The notes under the pieces are model-generated. The model saw only the letters and a program-made list of their open reading frames with translations, did not search any database and was not told the origin of the DNA. Shown here piece after piece: positions 7,902-12,957 of a DNA stretch of 15,218 bases (positions within the stretch are counted from its first letter, which is position 1; each line of letters starts with the position of its first letter). Source of the stretch: Bacteroidales bacterium (GTDB lineage: Bacteria; Bacteroidota; Bacteroidia; Bacteroidales; UBA7960); contig SKNE01000184.1 of assembly GCA_007120675.1 (NCBI GenBank), positions 1-15,218 on the forward strand, in the 5' to 3' direction. Made by a program: the position numbers and the translations under genes.

Positions 7902-7927
7902 CCCGGTTTCCCGAAAGAGGGACCGGG
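7902..7927 (-). promoter_or_regulatory. Strong intercistronic hairpin between carrier and permease genes
   Basis: On either strand the sequence folds into CCCGGT paired with ACCGGG (six pairs), then a two-base bulge, CCC paired with GGG, and a six-base loop. It lies 29 bases after the carrier's stop codon and about 38 bases before the permease start. No T run follows on the minus strand, so it is not a complete intrinsic terminator. Such structures often protect an upstream message end or cause partial termination. Either would make more soluble carrier than membrane permease from one transcript. Confidence 0.5.
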
Positions 7928-7955
7928 GGCTGTTTTGTCATATACCGACTCGCCC

Positions 7956-8720
7956 TTAGTCAATGTCGGTCAGGTTCTCAATGCTGAAAAAGCGCTCCTG
8001 CAGGTCTATGCCATAATCGGCCATGTGTGTGGTGATGACGGTTTTCCGGTTGCTTTGATCTTCCGGAACGATCTCCATGATGGACGGAATGATCCTGCCA
8101 CCCATCTCCCTGAATTCACGCCAGTGGATCGTGTTCACCAGCTGGTCGCGCTCATCGTAGTTTTCGGTGCGAACGGGCAGGTAGTGTTCCTTGCTTACGT
8201 ATTGAATCACTTTTTCATATACGACGGGGTTTTCAGGCTTGGGGATCATCTCGATGACGTAAGACAGGTGCCCGTCCACCTCCTCCTCGCCCAGCATCCG
8301 GTGGCTGTAGTCATCCACCAGCGAACTGGCATTCACCAGGTCGTCATTGGTGAAGTCGGAGCCCATCCACGACTGGGACATCATGGAGGGGGGCATCTTG
8401 ACCGTCCGGTCTATGTTGGGTTGGTAATTCCACACTTCATTCCCCCGCTTCAGAAAGGCCGTTCCCTTGTCCCGGGCCGGTGCCGTCACGTAGATCAGCG
8501 AGTAATCCTTGCCCAGGCTCCAGGAGCGCATGCTCACCTCACGGGTGTAGCGGGGACGGACCACCTCCATGCTCATTTCAGTGTAGCTGGCATCACCCAG
8601 CATATTGTCTTCCATGCGGCCGATGATCTCGCGGGCCTCGTCGGCTTGTAGTCCCAGGTGGACCAGCATGCCCGCCAGTAAAAAAATGATTCCTTTGGCT
8701 GTTTGAGTGATTGCTTTCAT
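7956..8720 (-). CDS. LolA-like outer-membrane lipoprotein-sorting protein (periplasmic carrier)
   Basis: The 254-residue protein has an N-terminal signal peptide (about residues 1-26, with hydrophobic core GIIFLLAGMLVHLGL). The body matches the 'outer membrane lipoprotein-sorting protein' family, a LolA-like fold. The characteristic block is at about 88-129: AFLKRGNEVWNYQPNIDRTV, then MPPSMMSQSWMGSDFTNDDL. Family members are predicted half-open beta-barrels that hold an acyl chain or other lipid in the periplasm. They are often encoded with FtsX permeases or RND/MMPL pumps and differ from housekeeping LolA. Here it is followed by two FtsX permeases and an ATPase, the natural donors of its cargo, and an outer-membrane barrel, a plausible receiver. 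There is no lipobox cysteine, so it should be soluble. A separate promoter in the 160-base gap upstream is not evident. Confidence 0.88.
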   Translation of the reverse strand: MKAITQTAKGIIFLLAGMLVHLGLQADEAREIIGRMEDNMLGDASYTEMSMEVVRPRYTREVSMRSWSLGKDYSLIYVTAPARDKGTAFLKRGNEVWNYQPNIDRTVKMPPSMMSQSWMGSDFTNDDLVNASSLVDDYSHRMLGEEEVDGHLSYVIEMIPKPENPVVYEKVIQYVSKEHYLPVRTENYDERDQLVNTIHWREFREMGGRIIPSIMEIVPEDQSNRKTVITTHMADYGIDLQERFFSIENLTDID

Positions 8721-8821
8721 TGTGTCTGCTGTTTTTGTGGGTTGTTTTTGGTTGCTTTCTCTTTGTGCCTTGCGCCGTTTCTTTTCCCTTCCGGGGATAA
8801 AAGCTCGTTTGTTCAGCGCGG

Positions 8822-8863
8822 TTTCGGTATTTAGGGTTTGAATTATTTTATTTGTTCGGTGTT
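8822..8863. promoter_or_regulatory. Possible paired operator sites upstream of the carrier gene
   Basis: Two similar decamers on the plus strand, TTTCGGTATT (8822-8831) and GTTCGGTGTT (8854-8863), match at eight of ten bases. They are 32 bp apart, about three helical turns. They lie between the regulator's stop and the carrier start, where a MarR-type regulator encoded next door could bind. No TAnnTTTG box was found in this gap. The resemblance could be chance. Confidence 0.2.
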
Positions 8864-8880
8864 AAAAAAACCATTTGCGG

Positions 8881-9357
8881 TCAATAATTTGTCTTTGATT
8901 CTTGTTTGTTGTATCTACGCAGAAAGCGGGGGTACTCCTCCTTGATCCAGTCAAAAAAGTTGACGGAGGACTTCAGCCACCTTGACGGGTTGTCGTTTTG
9001 ATTGACGCGCAATTCAAGCCCCTTTTTCATCAATTGGTTAAGGCTGATGAGCACACTAACCCGCGTCATCATGTTGTCGACCCAGTCCATCTCCGGGGAC
9101 AGCATGTAGTAGGTTTTCCGGTCGCCCGGCAGGCTGTGGGGCTTGATGTACTCGATCTGCATCAGGGTCTTGAGGTTGGTGCTGATGGAGCTTTTGGAAG
9201 CCTGGAGCACCTGGGTGAGTTCATCAAAACAGACCATGTCCTTGTCGCTCACCATGAGGTAGCCAAGGATGCGTCCTGCCATGCGCGTCAGCCCGAGCTT
9301 TTCAAATGTCAGGCCCGTTTCTTCTATAAAGCTGGATCGTTCATTGAAGGGAGGCAT
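8881..9357 (-). CDS. GbsR/MarR-family transcriptional regulator
   Basis: This 158-residue protein carries a winged helix-turn-helix at about residues 20-85. The recognition helix is SKSSISTNLKTL (54-65) and the wing is PGDRKTYY (77-84). The preceding segment, LGLTRMAGRILGYLMVSD, is the characteristic GbsR-type start, and the region after residue 88 should be the helical dimer arm. The start at 9357 gives full-length agreement with the family. It is the first gene of the cluster and has a good promoter 80 bases upstream, so it probably controls itself and the carrier-ABC-barrel genes that follow. Known GbsR proteins are usually repressors responding to small molecules; the ligand here is unknown. 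The 160-base gap to the next gene could hold a second promoter. Confidence 0.87.
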   Translation of the reverse strand: MPPFNERSSFIEETGLTFEKLGLTRMAGRILGYLMVSDKDMVCFDELTQVLQASKSSISTNLKTLMQIEYIKPHSLPGDRKTYYMLSPEMDWVDNMMTRVSVLISLNQLMKKGLELRVNQNDNPSRWLKSSVNFFDWIKEEYPRFLRRYNKQESKTNY

Positions 9358-9437
9358 GAGGTGTATTGTTGGTTTGTGCAGGACAAGTTACCGGTCGCTT
9401 ACGGGGTGGTTATCCTGCTTATTATACTTTCCAGAGA

Positions 9438-9473
9438 CAAAGGTATGATTAATTTTTTAAGTTCTGTAACAAA
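9438..9473 (-). promoter_or_regulatory. Promoter of the regulator-transport cluster
   Basis: The minus strand reads TACCTTTG at 9438-9445, a full match to the Bacteroidota -7 consensus TAnnTTTG. A TTTG at 9470-9473 would be the -33 element, but the spacer is 24 bp instead of the usual 19-21, so this half is uncertain. The intervening DNA is very AT-rich and contains TTAA-AAAA-TTAA, a weak dyad that the regulator might use. The leader to the ATG at 9357 would be about 70-75 bases. Confidence 0.5.
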
Positions 9474-9527
9474 AAAACCAAAAAAATGTTAAATATGCTT
9501 GTTGGGCGATATTGCTTGTGGAGGCCA

Positions 9528-9604
9528 GGTAGGTGGGGTGGGTTAGAATGGGTGGTGAGCAGGATGGATTGGTGAGCAGGGTGGGTTAATGAGTAGGGTG
9601 GGTT
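9528..9604. repeat. 17-bp G-rich tandem repeat with G-quadruplex potential
   Basis: Three contiguous 17-bp copies lie at 9554-9570, 9571-9587 and 9588-9604, consensus GGTGAGCAGGGTGGGTT; copies 1 and 2 differ at two positions, 2 and 3 at three. A diverged copy at 9528-9544 is separated from them by nine bases. Four GGG runs at 9579-9602 (GGG-T-GGG, ten bases, GGG-T-GGG) could fold as a G-quadruplex on the plus strand. The array lies in the 301-base gap between the dnaG stop (9659) and the regulator start (9357). Apart from the promoter at 9438-9473, I see nothing else in that gap: no open frame with family resemblance and no clear terminator for dnaG. Confidence 0.75.
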
Positions 9605-9658
9605 TGGCTAGCGGCTTGACCTCGTCCGCCTTGGTGCCCCTTTACTCAGCGGGAGCGT

Positions 9659-11641
9659 TTATTTAGTGACCACACGGTTCAGGGCGGTGGCGAAGAGGCT
9701 GCGTTTGGAAAGGAGATCCCGGTTGTTTTTCATCAGCTCCAGCAAGCGGCTGTCGTCAGGAGAACTGTCGGCGCTGGCATCCCGAATGGCCTGCTGGCTC
9801 TCAGCAATCATCTGCTCCAGCTTTTTCAGCTTGAAGGCGTAAACGGCATGCATGACCCGGGGCTTCAGGTCTTCCTCTTCACCGATCACATAGATTCGGT
9901 GACGGTGCTCCCAGTTTTTACTCAGGCTGTGCTGGTTGGCCAGCAGGTCGATGGCCAGTTGCCGCACGCCTGCGTCTGCATGTTCCGTGAAACGGGAGGC
10001 TTGTGGCACGGACTGCTCTTGCCATTGTTCCGCAAAGGTGTCGAAGATTTGCTGGCACAGGCTGTTGTCAAACAGGAGTTTGTCAGCCAGTATGTCCTGC
10101 AGGATAAATTCAACCACCTTCACCTTCACCTCCTCCATGCGCTTGTCCTCATTCTCCACTTCGAAGCTCATCTCGTGCTCTGCATAATGGAGTAAAAGCC
10201 GGATCAACTCCTTCTCCTGGGCGTCATTGTTGCCAGGCCCTGTTTTTGGCTGGGGCGTGGCCTGTCCGCCACCCGGTGCCTCCGGCTGATCTGCCGGCTT
10301 GTCAGCCGAACTGCCTCCCTGCTGCTGCTGCCTGCGGTATTTGTCGCGCCTGACCCGGTTGATCTCGGCAAGCAGGAGCTTTTCCTCCACCTGCATCATC
10401 TCACTGCATTTCTGAACATAGAGCGTGCGGGCTATGGGCTCCGGGATCAGGGCAATGGTCCGGGCAATCTCCTTGATGAGACTGGCTTTTTTGATGGGAT
10501 CGTCCTGGCTGTCCTCCAGCAAAAGGGAGGTTTTAAAGGAGATGAAGTCTTTGGCTTGCTCCTCCACAAAGGCCCTGAGCTCGGCCGGGCGATGCTTGCG
10601 GGCATATGAGTCGGGGTCCTCCCCATCGGGAAACAATACGATGCGCACCATCAGCCCCTCTTCCAGGATGATGTCGATCCCCCTGAAAGCCGCCTTTATG
10701 CCCGCCGGATCCCCATCAAACAAAAGGGTTACATTGCCCGTATACCGCCTGATCAGCCTGAGCTGATCGGGACTCAGCGCCGTGCCGGAAGTGGCGATCA
10801 CGTTTTCTATGCCGGACTGGTGCAGGGATATCACGTCGGTATACCCCTCCATCAGGTAGCAATTGTCCCGGGCAGCCATGGCGCTTTTGGCAAAATAGAT
10901 GCCGTACAGGGCCTTGCTTTTGTGGTATATTTCGCTTTCGGCGGAATTGATGTACTTGGGCCGCTTCTCTTCCCGGGTCATAATGCGGCCACCAAAGCCC
11001 AGGATGCGGCCTGACAGGTTGTGAATGGGAAAGATGATCCGACCCCTGAAGCTGTCGTACAGGATGTGATCCTTGCTTTTGCTGAGACTGGACTTCAGCA
11101 GGTAGTCCTTTTTGTATCCCTGCCTGATGGCCGCCTGGGTGAAGCCGTCCCATGCGTTGGGACAATAACCCAGTCCGAACTTCCTGATCACTTCCAGAGA
11201 AAAACCCCGCTCCTTCAGGTAGGTGAGTCCAACCGCCTTCCCCTCTTCGCTTTCGTGTAACTGCTGCTGGAAATACTTTTGGGCAAAGGCCGAGAGATTG
11301 AACAGGCTCTCCTTTTCATCCATGACCTGTTGCTGCTCGGGACTGGGTTTTTCTTCCTCAATCTCAATGCCATACTTGCGTGCGAGGTAGCGAAGCGCCT
11401 CAGGGTAGGTGTAATGCTCATGCTCCATCAGAAAACTGACCGCATTGCCCCCCTTGCCGCAGCCAAAACACTTGAATATGCCGCGGACTGCCGACACGTT
11501 GAACGATGGGGTCTTTTCGTTGTGGAAGGGGCATAACCCGATGAGGTTCACCCCGCGTTTCTTCAGGCTGACAAATTCACCCACCACCTCCTCGATGCGG
11601 GCAGCATCCATGATCTTTTCTATGGTATCAGGAGTAATCAA
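9659..11641 (-). CDS. dnaG: DNA primase DnaG, probable TTG start
   Basis: This is the replicative primase that lays RNA primers at the fork and binds the DnaB helicase. From the TTG at 11641 it has 660 residues. The zinc ribbon has Cys37, His40, Cys58 and Cys61 (CPFH, then CFGC). The core has the TOPRIM motifs EGYTD at 265-269 and DGDPAG at 309-314 (metal-binding Asp309 and Asp311), followed by DGEDPD. A low-complexity linker rich in Q, P, G and S (about 435-480) leads to the C-terminal helicase-binding domain. The conserved start in the family is M-I-x-x-x-T-I-x-x-I, here LITPDTIEKI, so the TTG at 11641 fits best. The first in-frame ATG (11611) would cut this off; an upstream TTG at 11701 would add 20 non-conserved residues. 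The gene faces away from the RND operon. Confidence 0.96.
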   Translation of the reverse strand: MITPDTIEKIMDAARIEEVVGEFVSLKKRGVNLIGLCPFHNEKTPSFNVSAVRGIFKCFGCGKGGNAVSFLMEHEHYTYPEALRYLARKYGIEIEEEKPSPEQQQVMDEKESLFNLSAFAQKYFQQQLHESEEGKAVGLTYLKERGFSLEVIRKFGLGYCPNAWDGFTQAAIRQGYKKDYLLKSSLSKSKDHILYDSFRGRIIFPIHNLSGRILGFGGRIMTREEKRPKYINSAESEIYHKSKALYGIYFAKSAMAARDNCYLMEGYTDVISLHQSGIENVIATSGTALSPDQLRLIRRYTGNVTLLFDGDPAGIKAAFRGIDIILEEGLMVRIVLFPDGEDPDSYARKHRPAELRAFVEEQAKDFISFKTSLLLEDSQDDPIKKASLIKEIARTIALIPEPIARTLYVQKCSEMMQVEEKLLLAEINRVRRDKYRRQQQQGGSSADKPADQPEAPGGGQATPQPKTGPGNNDAQEKELIRLLLHYAEHEMSFEVENEDKRMEEVKVKVVEFILQDILADKLLFDNSLCQQIFDTFAEQWQEQSVPQASRFTEHADAGVRQLAIDLLANQHSLSKNWEHRHRIYVIGEEEDLKPRVMHAVYAFKLKKLEQMIAESQQAIRDASADSSPDDSRLLELMKNNRDLLSKRSLFATALNRVVTK

Positions 11642-11660
11642 GCGCCGTGGTTTTGCTAAG

Positions 11661-11692
11661 CGAAGGTATCGATTTTTATCTGCGGGAACAAC
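11661..11692 (-). promoter_or_regulatory. Candidate dnaG promoter
   Basis: On the minus strand, GTTG (11689-11692) is followed after exactly 20 bp by TACCTTCG (11661-11668), seven of eight positions matching TAnnTTTG. This spacing is right for the Bacteroidota primary sigma factor. A transcript from here would begin about 10-15 bases before the TTG at 11641. The element lies downstream of the TTG at 11701, which supports 11641 as the true start. Confidence 0.42.
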
Positions 11693-11762
11693 ATTTTGCA
11701 AACAAAACCAATTAAATACATATAAAAAACAATAAAAAACAAATTAAACAACAAAAAATAGC

Positions 11763-11770
11763 TATATTTG
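11763..11770 (+). promoter_or_regulatory. -7 promoter box TATATTTG of the RND efflux operon
   Basis: TATATTTG matches TAnnTTTG fully and lies 14 bases before the ATG at 11785, so the leader would be very short. At the -33 position (11739-11743) there is no TTTG. The surrounding 11700-11765 is extremely AT-rich and separates this promoter from the divergent dnaG promoter. Confidence 0.5.
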
Positions 11771-11784
11771 CAAAAACATCACTT

Positions 11785-12957
11785 ATGACCGCACTGAACA
11801 GACTGATCCACCGCGTGACCCCCTGCATCGTCCCCCTGGCCCACCTTATGGCCACCTTTCTCCTGCTTTCTTGCCGGGAGCAGCTTCCTGCTGATGATAT
11901 TCCGCCCCACAGGGGGACTCCCCGTTACACCGCTGAGGGGTCCCGGTCTGCACGCGTCAGCCCCCAGGCGGCCGGCGGCCGGCATGAGGGCTATGTTACT
12001 GAGGTGGAGGCGATGGCCTTACGGCAAGGTCCGTTTTTCCAGGAACTCATGAGCAACGGCCGGTTGCGCGCCCTGCGCAAAAGCCGCCTCTCCTTCCCCT
12101 ACAGCGAATCCGTCAGGAAAGTATATGTCAGGAGCGGACAAGCCGTGGAGGAGGGTCAGCTGCTGGCAGAGCTTTGCCGCCGGAACCTGGAGAGGCGGCT
12201 GGCGGATGCCGCAATGGCCCTGAAACAGGCCAGGCTGGACATGGCTTACCTGTTGCTGGGACACGGTTTCACCCTGGCAGACAGCCTCCGTGTACCTGCC
12301 CATATCTGGCAAATGGCCGGCATCAGCTCCGGCTACCTGAAAGCGGGCAGACAATACGCCAACCTGGAATCGGACCTGGAAAGGACACGGATAACAGCCC
12401 CCTTTTCCGGATTGGTGGCCGGGGTGGAGGTGTCGGTGCATGAACAGGCCAGGGCAGGCGACACCTTCTGCACTTTGATCGACAATAGCGCTTTCCTGGT
12501 CAGCTTTCCCGTCATGGAGTTTGAGTACGACAAGGTCAGCCTTGGCAGCAAAGTGGCCATCAGTCCCTTTGCCCGCCCTGACCGCGAGTATACCGGTCAT
12601 GTCCATAGCATCGAACCGCTGGTGGACGATCACGGCCAGGTGAAGGTTACGGCACTGATCTCCGGCAGCGGCGACCTGGTGGAAGGGACGAATGTGCGTG
12701 TGGCGGTCCGGAGGAAAATCCCGGACCGCCTGGTCGTTCCCAAACCAGCCGTCCTTTTCCGCGACAGGCAGGAGGTGTTGTTCCGATACGAAAAGGGGCA
12801 GGCGGTGTGGACTTACGTGGCCATCGTTCACGAGAACAGCACCCACTACAGTGTGGAGGCCAGGGCGGACAAGCTGTCGAGCCTTCAGTGTGGCGATACC
12901 GTGATCATTGCTGGAAACAGGAACCTGGCCCACGGATCGGCCGTAAATATCCGCTAA
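11785..12957 (+). CDS. RND efflux periplasmic adaptor (membrane fusion) lipoprotein
   Basis: The 390-residue adaptor links an RND pump to an outer-membrane channel. The N-terminus is a lipoprotein signal: basic start, hydrophobic stretch, and lipobox LLSC with Cys30 as the lipidated residue; a start at Met22 (11848) would be too short. The usual hairpin order follows. The first lipoyl half holds VRSGQAVEEGQLLAEL (115-130), a short coiled-coil hairpin spans about 131-200, and the second lipoyl half is RITAPFSGLVAG (202-213). The beta-barrel and membrane-proximal domains run to the end, including VVPKPAVLFRDRQEVLF. Its stop codon is directly followed by the pump's ATG, so the two are translationally coupled. 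No outer-membrane factor lies upstream, so the channel gene may follow the pump or lie elsewhere. Substrate unknown. Confidence 0.9.
   Translation: MTALNRLIHRVTPCIVPLAHLMATFLLLSCREQLPADDIPPHRGTPRYTAEGSRSARVSPQAAGGRHEGYVTEVEAMALRQGPFFQELMSNGRLRALRKSRLSFPYSESVRKVYVRSGQAVEEGQLLAELCRRNLERRLADAAMALKQARLDMAYLLLGHGFTLADSLRVPAHIWQMAGISSGYLKAGRQYANLESDLERTRITAPFSGLVAGVEVSVHEQARAGDTFCTLIDNSAFLVSFPVMEFEYDKVSLGSKVAISPFARPDREYTGHVHSIEPLVDDHGQVKVTALISGSGDLVEGTNVRVAVRRKIPDRLVVPKPAVLFRDRQEVLFRYEKGQAVWTYVAIVHENSTHYSVEARADKLSSLQCGDTVIIAGNRNLAHGSAVNIR

Noticed and set aside
7865..7963. TTG start for the first permease at 7963, overlapping the carrier's stop
   Set aside because: It adds 33 polar residues ahead of the conserved start and would translate through the GC-rich hairpin; the ATG at 7864 fits the family.
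7935..8651. Plus-strand open frame of 238 codons opposite the carrier gene
   Set aside because: Antisense to the LolA-like protein, which has a diagnostic family block; no start signal or family match on this strand.
11609..11611. ATG start for dnaG at 11611
   Set aside because: It would remove the conserved residues LITPDTIEKI at the start of the zinc-binding domain.
12019..12933. Minus-strand open frame of 304 codons opposite the adaptor gene
   Set aside because: Antisense to a complete membrane fusion protein; its histidine-rich translation matches no family I know.
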